DNA from: an uncultured Paracoccus sp.
Lineage (GTDB): Bacteria > Pseudomonadota > Alphaproteobacteria > Rhodobacterales > Rhodobacteraceae
Direction of reading: 5' to 3'
Assembly (NCBI GenBank): GCA_937859005.1
Contig: CALLYR010000159.1
Location: 1-15,804, forward strand
DNA: 15,804 nt
Part shown: positions 1 through 7,477 of the stretch, one piece after another
How the letters are laid out: every line of letters begins with the position of its first letter
How positions within the stretch are numbered: position 1 is the stretch's first letter
Notes under the pieces: generated by a model
Databases searched by the model: none
Seen by the model: only the letters and a program-made list of their open reading frames with translations
What the model was told of the DNA's origin: nothing
Program-made: the position numbers and the translations under genes

Positions 1-404
1 TCCGGCGTCGTCAGCAATATCTGCGGCGGGTCGGTGCGCTGGCGCTGGCGGGCGGCGCTGCCCGTGTCACCGGTGCGGTCCTCGACCCGGATCGGCAAGT
101 TCAGGTCCGACACAGGCCGCGCGAGGTTGCGCCCGATATCCGCCGTCAGCGCCTTCAAGGGCGAGACATAGACCGTATGCAGCCCCCGCCAGCCGTTCCG
201 CAGTTCAACCAGCGAGGGCAGGAACCCCGCCAGCGTCTTGCCGCCTCCCGTCGGGGCGATCAGCAGGCTGTCGCCGGATGCATCCAGCAGCGCAAGCTGA
301 TGGGGATGCGGGGTCCAGCCCTGCTCCGCGAACCAGCCGGCGAAGGCGGGGGGCAGGACCCCCGCTTCTCTGTCCGCCTGACTGTCATCCATGATCCGAT
401 CCAT
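1..404 (-). CDS. Ligase-associated DEXH-box DNA helicase (N-terminal part, cut by window edge)
   Basis: Only the first 134 residues are in the window; the C-terminus lies beyond base 1. The protein opens with an acidic leader, then a PHPHQ segment that resembles the helicase Q-motif region, the Walker A motif APTGGGKT (residues 50-57), motif Ia as VYVSPLKAL (78-86) and LLTTP near the cut, as in motif Ib of Lhr-like superfamily 2 helicases. Such ATP-driven helicases are known to sit next to a bacterial ATP-dependent ligase and an MBL exonuclease, and are assigned to DNA repair. It lies 38 bp downstream of the ligase stop, so it is probably the third gene of the operon. I chose the ATG at 404; a second in-frame ATG at 392 is equally possible. 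The ribosome-binding site is weak (GCGGGAC). Confidence 0.9.
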   Translation of the reverse strand, partial: MDRIMDDSQADREAGVLPPAFAGWFAEQGWTPHPHQLALLDASGDSLLIAPTGGGKTLAGFLPSLVELRNGWRGLHTVYVSPLKALTADIGRNLARPVSDLNLPIRVEDRTGDTGSAARQRQRTDPPQILLTTP

Positions 405-442
405 GTCCCGCAGGTAAGGCGCGCGGTGCCCGCGCACCACCT

Positions 443-2080
443 TTACTCACTCCGCTTCTTGCGGCCGTGGCGGATACCGGCGCGGGCGGCGTCGGGCGCG
501 TCGGGCGCGTCGGCGGCAAAGGCGTTCGGCGCGTCGATCATCGCTTCCAGCGTCTCCAGCCGGTCGGCCTCGGACGCGGGCTTGTCCCAGCGGATGCGGC
601 TGATCCTCGGAAAACGCATGGCGACGCCGGATTTGTGGCGCGCGGACCGGTTGACGCCCTCGAAGGCGACCTCCAGCACCAGTCCGGGGCTGACCGCGCG
701 GACCGGGCCGAAACGGTCCACGGTGTTGTTGCGGACAAAACGGTCGAGCTCGCGCAGTTCCTCGTCCGTGAAGCCGAAATAGGCCTTGCCCACCGGGACC
801 AGACCGCCGCCCCCCCACAGGCCGAAAGTGGAATCGGAATAGAACCCCGACCGCTTGCCGTGGCCGCGCTGGGCATACATCAGCACGGCATCGACAACGA
901 GGGGGTCGCGTTTCCTTTTGACCCACGGCCCGCGCGGGCGGCCGCCGATATAGGGTGAATCCCTGCGCTTCATCATCACGCCCTCGATCACCGGATCGGG
1001 CGGATCGGCGCGCAGCGCGGCAAGGTCGTCCCATGTGGCGAAGGGCAGCAGGGGCGAGATGTCGATGCGGCCGGACCCGAAATCCGCCCCTTCCAGCACT
1101 GTGCGCCGTTCGGTCAGGGGCAGGCCGCGCAGGTCGCGCCCCTGCCAGACCAGCAGGTCATAGACGCGCAGGCCCGCCGGATGGCTGCCCAGCAGCGCGC
1201 GGCTGACCCCCTTGCGGTTCAGCCGCTGCTGCAGGTCGTTGAACGTGGCGACCCCTCCCGCGCGGCGCACGATCAGTTCGCCATCCGCCGCGCCGTCGAA
1301 GTTCATCGCCTCGATCACATCGGGAAAGGCGGCCGAGATGTCCTCGCCCGTGCGGGAATACAGCCGCCGTGTGCCCCCTTCGGCCACCGCCTGCACGCGG
1401 ATGCCATCCCATTTCCATTCGGCCCAGTAATCGGTCGGGTCCAGCGCCCGCAGTTCCTCCAGATCGGTCGGCGTGGACAGCATGACGGGGCGGAACGGGG
1501 CCAGGGCCGCGCGTTCGGGCCGGGGGCCGCCCTCGATCCAGTGGAACAGCTCGGGATAGGGCGGCATCAGTCCGTGCCAGATCTCCTCGATGTCCGGCAG
1601 GGTCGGCCCGCCCATCTGCGCAAGCGCCGTGCGCGCCAGCCGCGCCGACAGGCCCACGCGCAGGTTCCCGGTGGCAAGCTTCAGGAAGGCCAGCCGTTCG
1701 GACGGTCCCAGCCGGTCCAGGACGCCCGCAATGGCGGCGGGCAGCCCGGCCTTGCCGGTCGTCTCCAGCAGATGCACGGCGTCGGACAGGCGCAGATCGC
1801 CCGCAGGCTCGCCCTTCCAGATCAGGGCGATGGTTTCCGCCAGATCGCCCACGAAGTCATGGGACAGGTTGAACAGCACCTCGTCGAACCTCTCTGCCGC
1901 CAGCCCGCGCAGCAGCCCCGGCGTGACGGTGCGCAGCTTCAGCTCGCCCGTCAGCGCGGCCAGTGCATATCCGCGGTCCGGGTCGGGGGTGCGTTCCAGA
2001 TAATGCTGCACCAGTTGCAGCTTGGCATTGCGGGCGGGCGTGAAGGCCAGCCGTTCCAGAAGGGCGGCGAATGCCTTCAT
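443..2080 (-). CDS. ATP-dependent DNA ligase (Lig-associated repair module)
   Basis: This 545-residue protein seals DNA nicks by the lysine-AMP mechanism. It has an N-terminal DNA-binding domain (about 1-200), then the adenylation domain with motif I EWKWDGIR (nucleophile Lys223), motif III around DGELI (266-270), motif IV EGVMMKR (366-372) and motif V WVKRKRD (386-392). The C-terminal OB-fold has the RHKSGVAMRFPRISRIR block (481-497) typical of this bacterial ligase family. The end is an Ala/Asp/Pro-rich tail followed by a basic stretch (KKRSE). The start is the ATG at 2080, which overlaps the exonuclease stop as ATGA. The frame stays open upstream to 2347, but that extension reads as an Arg/Pro/Gly-rich shadow of the exonuclease gene. 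The family and context imply repair rather than replication, which normally uses the NAD-dependent LigA. Confidence 0.96.
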   Translation of the reverse strand: MKAFAALLERLAFTPARNAKLQLVQHYLERTPDPDRGYALAALTGELKLRTVTPGLLRGLAAERFDEVLFNLSHDFVGDLAETIALIWKGEPAGDLRLSDAVHLLETTGKAGLPAAIAGVLDRLGPSERLAFLKLATGNLRVGLSARLARTALAQMGGPTLPDIEEIWHGLMPPYPELFHWIEGGPRPERAALAPFRPVMLSTPTDLEELRALDPTDYWAEWKWDGIRVQAVAEGGTRRLYSRTGEDISAAFPDVIEAMNFDGAADGELIVRRAGGVATFNDLQQRLNRKGVSRALLGSHPAGLRVYDLLVWQGRDLRGLPLTERRTVLEGADFGSGRIDISPLLPFATWDDLAALRADPPDPVIEGVMMKRRDSPYIGGRPRGPWVKRKRDPLVVDAVLMYAQRGHGKRSGFYSDSTFGLWGGGGLVPVGKAYFGFTDEELRELDRFVRNNTVDRFGPVRAVSPGLVLEVAFEGVNRSARHKSGVAMRFPRISRIRWDKPASEADRLETLEAMIDAPNAFAADAPDAPDAARAGIRHGRKKRSE

Positions 2081-3072
2081 TCCGCCTCGTCCTCGTATCC
2101 GACCAGCCGCAGGGGGCGGGCGTCCAGGCCGTTCAGCTCGCACCAGCGGACCAGCCCTTCCTCGGCCCCGTGGGTGACCCAGACCTGTTCGGGGGAAAGC
2201 TCGGCCAGCGTCCGGGTCAGTTGCGGCCAGTCCACATGGTCGGAAATGACCAGCGGCAGTTCGACGCCGCGCTGGCGGGCGCGGGCGCGCACCGCCATCC
2301 AGCCGCTGGCGAAACAGATCACCGGGTCGCGGAATCGCTGGACCCATGGGCTGGCAAAGGCCGACGGCGGCGCGATGACGACCTGCCCCTCGATCTCGCC
2401 CGGCGTCGTGGCCGGGCGCAGGTCACCCAGTTCGATGCCCTGTTCGACGTGGTAATCGGTCAGCCGCTGCACCGCCCCCTGCAGGTGGATGGGCGCGGCA
2501 TGGCCCGCAGCCCGCAGCAGCGCGATCACCCGCTGCGCCTTGCCCAGCGCATAGGCGCCGACCAGATGGGGGCGGTCGGGAAATTCGGCCATGCTGGCCA
2601 GCAGCCGCGCGGTTTCCGCCGCCGGGTCGGGATGCCTGAATACCGGCAGGCCGAATGTCGCCTCGGTCACGAAGATGTCGCAGGGGACGGGTTCCCACGG
2701 GGCGCAGACCGGATTCGGGGTGCGGCAGTAATCGCCCGACACGACGAAGACCGGGCCATCGTCGCAAGCCAGACGGATCTGGGCCGAGCCGAGGATATGA
2801 CCCGCGGGATGAAAGCTCACCTCGACCCCGCCGGCCCGCAGCGGCCCATCCGCCGCCTGCGCGGTTTCGCAGAAATCCGGGCCATAGCGGATCGCCATGA
2901 TGTCCAGCGTCTCGCGCGTCGCCAGCACGGCGCCGTGGCCGGGGCGCGCATGGTCGCCGTGGCCGTGGGTGATCAGCGCACGGGCGACAGGGCGCACCGG
3001 GTCGATGAAGAAATCGCCGGGCGGGCAGTAAAGCCCGGCCCCGGTCGGATGAAGGAAATGGTCGGCGCGCAT
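2077..3072 (-). CDS. Ligase-associated MBL-fold DNA exonuclease
   Basis: This 331-residue protein belongs to the metallo-beta-lactamase/beta-CASP-like family found beside bacterial ATP-dependent ligases, and is predicted to trim DNA ends before sealing. The zinc-site motif HGHGDH is at residues 36-41, with HPAGHILGSAQ at 88-98, SGDY (Asp114) at 112-115, the family-typical TEATFGLP at 136-143, SDHVDWPQL around 278-286 and a last ligand region VTHGAEEG near His301. It is the first gene of the operon and overlaps the ligase start by 4 bp, so the two are probably translationally coupled. The ATG at 3072 has GAGGGG close upstream. No signal peptide is visible, as expected for a cytoplasmic DNA enzyme. 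Family assignment is from motifs and context; nuclease activity is inferred. Confidence 0.94.
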   Translation of the reverse strand: MRADHFLHPTGAGLYCPPGDFFIDPVRPVARALITHGHGDHARPGHGAVLATRETLDIMAIRYGPDFCETAQAADGPLRAGGVEVSFHPAGHILGSAQIRLACDDGPVFVVSGDYCRTPNPVCAPWEPVPCDIFVTEATFGLPVFRHPDPAAETARLLASMAEFPDRPHLVGAYALGKAQRVIALLRAAGHAAPIHLQGAVQRLTDYHVEQGIELGDLRPATTPGEIEGQVVIAPPSAFASPWVQRFRDPVICFASGWMAVRARARQRGVELPLVISDHVDWPQLTRTLAELSPEQVWVTHGAEEGLVRWCELNGLDARPLRLVGYEDEAE

Positions 3073-3209
3073 GGCCCCTCAACGCGGGCGGATGCGCGGC
3101 GGTTCAAACGATGCAGCCCGGCCCCCGGTCCGGCCGGAACCCTTGCCGGGCTGACCGGTTGTCCTGCACGAACGACCATCCCGCCCATGGGGCGGAAGGA
3201 GGCAGAGCG
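3073..3209. promoter_or_regulatory. Divergent intergenic region between exonuclease operon and MBL hydrolase
   Basis: These 137 bp separate two genes that run away from each other, so both promoters should lie here or just inside the flanking genes. I see no convincing -35/-10 pair and no alphaproteobacterial LexA-type GAAC/GTTC box. The + strand side ends in a strong Shine-Dalgarno, AAGGAGG, at 3196-3202, seven bases before the ATG at 3210. Confidence 0.45.
3181..3195 (+). promoter_or_regulatory. Short hairpin abutting the ribosome-binding site
   Basis: CCGCCC (3181-3186) and GGGCGG (3190-3195) form a perfect 6-bp stem around a 3-base loop. The stem ends exactly where AAGGAGG (3196-3202) begins. 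It could influence ribosome access to the MBL hydrolase mRNA, but in GC-rich DNA such a stem can also arise by chance. Confidence 0.25.
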
Positions 3210-4109
3210 ATGGTCCGGCAGATACCCCTGGACCCGGCGGGCCGGGCGGACGGCCCCGTCCGGGGCGAGGATCACAGCGGCGGCATGCACGAGATCGCGC
3301 CGGATCTGGCCTGGCGCCGGCTGGCCATCGTCAATGTGGTATTTTTCGGCAGGACGGGCGCGGGCGACCGGGAATGGGTTCTGATCGATGCCGGCGTGAT
3401 CGGCGCCACCCGCCTGATCGCCGCAGCCGCGCAGGAACGGTTCGGACCCGATGCCCGTCCGGCTGCCATTCTCATGACGCACGGCCATTTCGACCATGTG
3501 GGCGGGCTCGAAGAGCTTGCCGACCGCTGGGAAGCCCCGGTTTACGCCCATGATCTGGAACATCCCTATCTGAACGGCACCGCCGCCTATCCCCCGCCCG
3601 ATCCTTCGGTCGGGGGCGGGCTGATGTCGTTGCTGTCGCCGCTTTATCCGCGCGGCCCGGTGGATGTGGGCCGCAGGCTGCGCAGCCTGCCTGCGGATGG
3701 CCAGGTTCCGCATATGCCGGGCTGGCGCTGGCTGCATACGCCCGGCCATACGCCCGGCCATGTCTCGTTCTGGCGCGAATCGGACCGCACCCTGATCGCG
3801 GGCGACGCCTTCATCACGACGCGGCAGGAATCGGCCTATGCCGTGGCTGTCCAGACGCCGGAGATGCACGGGCCTCCCATGTACTACACGACCGACTGGG
3901 CTGCCGCCCGCCGATCGGTTGAAACCCTTGCGGCGCTTGAACCCGACCGGGCAATCACCGGCCACGGACCGGCCATGGAAGGGTCCGACATGCGCCGGGC
4001 GCTGCATGAACTGGCCCGCGATTTCCAGCGCGTCGCGGTGCCGGAGCAGGGCAGATATGTCGAGCGCCCCGCAGCGCAGCAGGAGGGCGGTGAATACCGT
4101 GACCCCTGA
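3210..4109 (+). CDS. MBL-fold metallo-hydrolase (glyoxalase II-like)
   Basis: This 299-residue protein carries the metallo-beta-lactamase signature MTHGHFDHVGG (residues 89-99; ligands His91, His93, Asp95, His96), HTPGHTPGHVSF (176-187), GDAF with Asp199 and a final GHGPAM (251-256, His252). This ligand set is the two-metal site of hydrolases such as glyoxalase II and related thioesterases or lactonases. The substrate cannot be read from the sequence. It is not closely similar to the exonuclease across the divergent promoter. The start at 3210 has a strong AAGGAGG at seven bases; an in-frame open extension to 3111 has no good site and is rejected. There is no signal peptide, so it is probably cytoplasmic. 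The C-terminal 30 residues are polar and outside the core fold. Confidence 0.9.
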   Translation: MVRQIPLDPAGRADGPVRGEDHSGGMHEIAPDLAWRRLAIVNVVFFGRTGAGDREWVLIDAGVIGATRLIAAAAQERFGPDARPAAILMTHGHFDHVGGLEELADRWEAPVYAHDLEHPYLNGTAAYPPPDPSVGGGLMSLLSPLYPRGPVDVGRRLRSLPADGQVPHMPGWRWLHTPGHTPGHVSFWRESDRTLIAGDAFITTRQESAYAVAVQTPEMHGPPMYYTTDWAAARRSVETLAALEPDRAITGHGPAMEGSDMRRALHELARDFQRVAVPEQGRYVERPAAQQEGGEYRDP

Positions 4110-4121
4110 GACCGATCAGGG
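4104..4121 (+). terminator. Hairpin overlapping the MBL hydrolase stop codon
   Basis: CCCTGA (4104-4109) and TCAGGG (4116-4121) form a perfect 6-bp stem with a 6-base loop; the left arm includes the TGA stop. There is no strong T tract after it (AAAGGATGTTT follows), so termination is only possible, not shown. Confidence 0.3.
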
Positions 4122-4445
4122 AAAGGATGTTTCCCGCCGCCACGGCCCTGCCGCCGCGCAGGAGGTCCGCGTCTTCGCCCTTGCTCGGGCGCTGAAGAGG
4201 GAGCTTTGGGGGCAAGGCCCAACCGCGCACCTCGGCCGGGCCGTTACCGCGCGATGCCGTCCTGATCCGACAAGGCGGGGGCGCATCCGCAATCCGCCAG
4301 CGGCAGGCCGAGGCGGTCCCGGCGTTGCCGCAGCTTGCAGCGAAGCCGCGCGCTTCCTGACCTTCCCTCATGCCCCAAGGGCAGGATTGCCCTTGTTCCC
4401 GGAATGGGGCAAGCGGTCGGTGACCCTGGGCGAAACGGAACTGCC
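4110..4445. other. Intergenic stretch without a recognisable gene
   Basis: Between the MBL hydrolase and the kinase, 336 bp hold only GC-rich open frames whose translations are Arg/Pro/Ala-rich and resemble no protein. The kinase promoter should lie here, but I cannot pinpoint it. Confidence 0.5.
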
Positions 4446-5501
4446 ATGCAGCAAGACAGGACAGATCTGCCCGCATCGGTGCAAGGCGGGGCCGAGAAAC
4501 CGCCGGGACCGGCCGCGCCGGACCGGCTGCTGCAGCACCTGGCCGCCATCGTCGAAGGCTCGGACGATGCCATCCTGACCAAGGATCTGAACGGCATCAT
4601 CACCAGCTGGAACCGCGGCGCCGAGCATCTGTTCGGCTATACCGCCCAGGAAGCGATCGGCCGTCCCGTCCTCATGCTGATGCCGCCCGAGCGCGAGAGC
4701 GAGGAAACCACTATCCTGGCCCGCATCCGCCGCGGCGAGCGTGTGGATCATTACGAAACCATCCGCCAGCGCAAGAACGGCAGCCTGATCCATATCTCGC
4801 TGACCGTATCGCCCCTGCGCGACCCGACGGGGGCGATCTTCGGCGCCTCGAAGATCGCGCGCGACATCACCGAACGCCACCGGGCCGAGGAACGCCAGCG
4901 CCTGCTGCTGGCCGAGATGCAGCACCGCATCAAGAACGTCTTTGCCCTGGCGGGCGGACTGGTGCGGCTGTGCGCGCAACAGGCCGATACGCCCCGGGAA
5001 CTGGCGCAGCTGGTCCAGGCGCGGCTGCAGGCGCTGGCGCAGGCGCAGGCCCTGACCGTCCCCGGCCCCGAGGCCGGCGAAGGCGGGGGCGAAAGCCGCA
5101 CGACCCTGCATGCCCTGGTGCGCGTCCTGTGCGAACCCATAGGCGGCAACCTGGGCGAGCGGCTGATCGTGCAGGGCGACGATGTTTCGCTGTCCGGCCG
5201 CGGGATCACGCCGCTGGCGCTGGTCCTGCACGAACTGATGACGAATGCCGCGAAATACGGTGCGCTCGGCACGCCGGGCGGGACGATCACCGTCACCTCG
5301 CGCCAGCAGGGCGACCGGCTGACGATCCGGTGGTCGGAACGTACCAGCCGTTCCCCGGCCTTGGCCCCCGGACACGAAGGTTTCGGGGGCCAGCTGATCC
5401 GCATGACCGTCGAGGGCGAGCTGGACGGCAGCATCACCCGCGAATGGGCCGCCGAGGGCCTGAACATCACCCTGGATCTGAGACGGGCGCGGCTGGGCTG
5501 A
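4446..5501 (+). CDS. PAS-domain HWE-family sensor histidine kinase
   Basis: This 351-residue protein has no membrane segment and is likely cytoplasmic. Residues about 31-145 form a PAS sensor domain (SWNRGAEHLFGYTAQEAIG, then a DITER linker at 140-144). The kinase core follows: EMQHRIKN with phospho-acceptor His160, the N-box LHELMTNAAKYGALG (261-275, with His262 and Asn267), WSE (296-298) and a G-box-like EGFGGQLI (311-318). The N-box His with the later W-x-E defines the HWE kinase family, common in Rhizobiales and Rhodobacterales and often feeding single-domain or PhyR-type regulators. The PAS lacks the cysteine motif of LOV photoreceptors, so its signal is unknown. No response regulator is adjacent, making it an orphan kinase. 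The ATG at 4446 is preferred to an in-frame start at 4335, because the N-terminal addition looks like random GC-rich sequence. Confidence 0.92.
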   Translation: MQQDRTDLPASVQGGAEKPPGPAAPDRLLQHLAAIVEGSDDAILTKDLNGIITSWNRGAEHLFGYTAQEAIGRPVLMLMPPERESEETTILARIRRGERVDHYETIRQRKNGSLIHISLTVSPLRDPTGAIFGASKIARDITERHRAEERQRLLLAEMQHRIKNVFALAGGLVRLCAQQADTPRELAQLVQARLQALAQAQALTVPGPEAGEGGGESRTTLHALVRVLCEPIGGNLGERLIVQGDDVSLSGRGITPLALVLHELMTNAAKYGALGTPGGTITVTSRQQGDRLTIRWSERTSRSPALAPGHEGFGGQLIRMTVEGELDGSITREWAAEGLNITLDLRRARLG

Positions 5502-5521
5502 CGTCAGAGCCGGCAGTTTTT
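5490..5521 (+). terminator. Candidate rho-independent terminator of the kinase gene
   Basis: CGGCT (5490-5494) can pair with AGCCG (5508-5512) around the palindrome CTGACGTCAG, followed by GCAG and a run of five T (5517-5521). The stem begins inside the last codons of the kinase. Short stem but genuine T tract; moderate support. Confidence 0.4.
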
Positions 5522-5871
5522 CCGCACCGGACGCACAGGGTCGCGACGGACGCCTGCCCGCTTCAGACCGCATTTCCATCCAGAGAGGCTGCCGACGGCC
5601 GGGCCGGCCGGCAGTGCCGGGAACGAAGCCTGACAAAAACATTTGCAATTGTCGATTGCTTCGATCACCTTCCCCCTCAGCCTTCCCGAGGGAGAGTCGC
5701 CCGTGCCGCCGATCGATCCGATGCCCCTGTCGTGCCTGCCTGCGCGTGAGCGTGCCCCAGGGCCGGTCGCACCGGCACGCAGGCCCGGACCCCGCAGGCG
5801 GAACAATCTCTCGCCTGTGCCGCGCAATCCGCGTGCCGGCTGTTTTCCGAAACGGACCCGGATCTGATTTC
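5502..5871. other. Intergenic stretch with an AT-rich island and inverted repeat
   Basis: No convincing gene lies here. The most distinct element is an AT-rich patch at about 5631-5665, unusual in this GC-rich DNA, which contains the inverted repeat GCAAT (5645-5649) / ATTGC (5655-5659) with a 5-base spacer. It could be a promoter-operator for the genes downstream, but that is inference. Confidence 0.35.
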
Positions 5872-6471
5872 ATGACCTCACCGGCTCAGGTGCTGCTGGC
5901 CAGCCTGCCCCTGACGACATCTGCGGATGCCGCCTGCAATCCGCCGATCAGGCCGGACGCCGCAGTGGCCCATCATGCCCGCATCGCCGCCGCTCATGGC
6001 GGCATCCTGACTGCGGCCAGAACCCTGCAGGCCGCCGTCGCGCAGCCTGTCGAAGCCCCGTCCGAACAGATGCTGACCGGGCCTCGCGGGGCGGAGGGCG
6101 GCGATCCGCAGAAGGGACTGAATACAGTGCCGAACTGCCCCCAGGAAGAACAGGACTGCTTGTCCGACCGGACGCATCCGCGCCGTCATTACGACGGCCT
6201 GGGCATCCGGAACGTCCATCCGGGCCGACACGCCCGGATCGGACGCCCCGAACTGACCGTTCCGCCGCAGCCGGGCCTGCGGGCAGGGCGGAACAGCGCG
6301 GTGGACGAAACGCCGATGGCTGATCTGAACGCGACGTTGGTCCCACCGGTGAAGCAGACCAAGACCACCGAACGCGCCGGGGCGCCGCCGGGACCGGACC
6401 GGATCGCCGTCCACGGGTCGCACAGCCTCGACGGCCCCGGTACGATTTTCCAGCAAGGAGTGTGGCAATGA
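5872..6471 (+). CDS. Doubtful hypothetical ORF upstream of bfd
   Basis: A 199-residue frame runs from the ATG at 5872 to a TGA at 6471 that overlaps the bfd ATG as ATGA. I recognise no domain. Residues 1-70 (Ala/Leu-rich, with a mildly hydrophobic start) look more protein-like than the rest, which is Pro/Gly/Arg-rich. Third codon positions are GC-rich but not more than expected by chance at this base composition. There is no clear ribosome-binding site. For: the 4-bp overlap, the same kind of junction as between bfd and bfr. Against: composition, lack of a family, and the bfd site AAGGAG lying inside it. It may be a non-coding leader of the iron-storage genes. Treat as unproven. Confidence 0.25.
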   Translation: MTSPAQVLLASLPLTTSADAACNPPIRPDAAVAHHARIAAAHGGILTAARTLQAAVAQPVEAPSEQMLTGPRGAEGGDPQKGLNTVPNCPQEEQDCLSDRTHPRRHYDGLGIRNVHPGRHARIGRPELTVPPQPGLRAGRNSAVDETPMADLNATLVPPVKQTKTTERAGAPPGPDRIAVHGSHSLDGPGTIFQQGVWQ

Positions 6472-6746
6472 TCGTCTGCCACTGCATGCAGATCAGCGAC
6501 CATGAGATTCATGCCGCGGTCGGCTGGATGCGCGCGTCCGATGCCGATACCATCGTCACGCCCGGCAAGATCTATCGTGCCCTGGGCAAGCGTGCGGATT
6601 GCGGCGGCTGCATGAAGCTGTTCGTCGCCACCATGCGCCAGGCCAACGGCTTTGCCGTCAGCGATGGCACGGCCGAAGTTCCCGCAATTCTGCGCGGGCT
6701 GCGCGACAGCGCGCCGGCCCGCCACCAGCAAAGGAAAACCGGATGA
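6468..6746 (+). CDS. bfd: Bacterioferritin-associated ferredoxin
   Basis: This 92-residue [2Fe-2S] protein has cluster ligands in a CxC...CxxC pattern: Cys4 and Cys6 (MIVCHC) and Cys45 and Cys48 (DCGGC), with the BFD-type helical segment between. In the known system Bfd docks on bacterioferritin and passes electrons to its hemes, reducing stored Fe(III) for release. The gap between the cysteine pairs is somewhat longer than in the E. coli protein, and the C-terminal 25 residues are an extra polar tail. The ATG at 6468 has AAGGAG seven bases upstream; an in-frame GTG at 6462 is too close to that site. Its stop overlaps the bacterioferritin start as ATGA, so the two are probably made together. 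No clear Fur, Irr or RirA site could be identified by eye upstream. Confidence 0.93.
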   Translation: MIVCHCMQISDHEIHAAVGWMRASDADTIVTPGKIYRALGKRADCGGCMKLFVATMRQANGFAVSDGTAEVPAILRGLRDSAPARHQQRKTG

Positions 6747-7228
6747 AGGGCGACGACAAGGTCATCGAATATCTGAATGCCGCGCTGAGATCGGAACTGA
6801 CCGCCGTCAGCCAGTACTGGCTGCATTACCGGCTGCAGGAGGATTGGGGTTACGGCCGCATCGCCGACAAGTCCCGCGCCGAGTCGATCGAAGAGATGCA
6901 CCACGCCGACCGGCTGATCCAGCGGATCATCTTTCTGGAAGGCCATCCGAATCTTCAGCGGCTGGACCCGCTGCGGATCGGCGAGAACCTCAAGGAAACG
7001 CTGGAGGCCGATCTGGCTGGCGAGCATGACGCCCGCAACCTCTATATCGAGGCGCGCGAATACTGCAAAAGCGTCGGCGACCATGTGTCCAAGGCGCTGT
7101 TCGACGACCTGATCGCCGACGAGGAAGGCCATATCGACTTTCTCGAAACGCAACTCGACCTGTACAACGACATCGGTCAGCAGAATTACGGCTTGCTGAA
7201 CGCCAAGCCCGCCGACAAGACCGAGTGA
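6743..7228 (+). CDS. bfr: Bacterioferritin
   Basis: At 161 residues this is the usual length for the family. All expected ligands fall on canonical positions: ferroxidase residues Glu18, Glu51, His54, Glu94, Glu127 and His130, and Met52 as the heme axial ligand. It should form a 24-subunit shell that oxidises Fe(II) and stores it as a mineral, in the cytoplasm. Its start overlaps the bfd stop by 4 bp (ATGA), giving a store-and-release pair in one transcript. The AAGGA-like site lies inside the end of bfd. A longer in-frame opening upstream to 6599 is an out-of-phase shadow of bfd. A 10-bp inverted repeat follows the stop. Confidence 0.97.
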   Translation: MKGDDKVIEYLNAALRSELTAVSQYWLHYRLQEDWGYGRIADKSRAESIEEMHHADRLIQRIIFLEGHPNLQRLDPLRIGENLKETLEADLAGEHDARNLYIEAREYCKSVGDHVSKALFDDLIADEEGHIDFLETQLDLYNDIGQQNYGLLNAKPADKTE

Positions 7229-7234
7229 GCGAAC

Positions 7235-7275
7235 GGGGGCGGCCCAGTCCCGGCGCCAGCGGCCTGGCCGCCCCC
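7235..7275 (+). terminator. Large inverted repeat after bacterioferritin
   Basis: GGGGGCGGCC (7235-7244) pairs perfectly with GGCCGCCCCC (7266-7275) across 21 bases, starting six bases after the bfr stop. There is no T tract, so it may be a rho-dependent end or an mRNA-stabilising hairpin. Confidence 0.45.
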
Positions 7276-7477
7276 TGCCGGGCCGCCTTCGCGGTCATGT
7301 CCCTGTCCCTTCCGATCCTCCTGCCTTTCGCCCGGCAGCCCTTGACCGGCGCGGCTCGACCGCCCTGGGTGCAGCCTTGACAAGGGGCGGCCCCGGCAGC
7401 GGGCAGAAGGCGTCGCCGCCTGCGGCAGCTTGCGTGACATCGCCCTGCCGCTGCAGGATATCCGCGACATGGCTCTG

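Noticed and set aside
2081..2347. N-terminal extension of the DNA ligase
   Set aside because: It lies wholly inside the exonuclease gene and is Arg/Pro/Gly-rich. The ATG at 2080 gives the usual family N-terminus.
1181..2455. A 424-codon + strand open frame opposite the ligase
   Set aside because: The opposite strand encodes a ligase with all nucleotidyltransferase motifs; this frame is Gln/Arg/Gly-rich with no motif.
3073..3209. Alphaproteobacterial LexA (SOS) box before the repair operon
   Set aside because: GAAC and GTTC words occur but no pair has the needed 7-base spacing.
4335..4445. Earlier in-frame start for the histidine kinase
   Set aside because: The added residues look random and there is no good ribosome-binding site, though the site at 4446 is also weak.
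5878..6468. Minus-strand open frame opposite the ORF before bfd
   Set aside because: Gly/Arg-rich, no motif, and it has no sensible start signal or neighbours on that strand.
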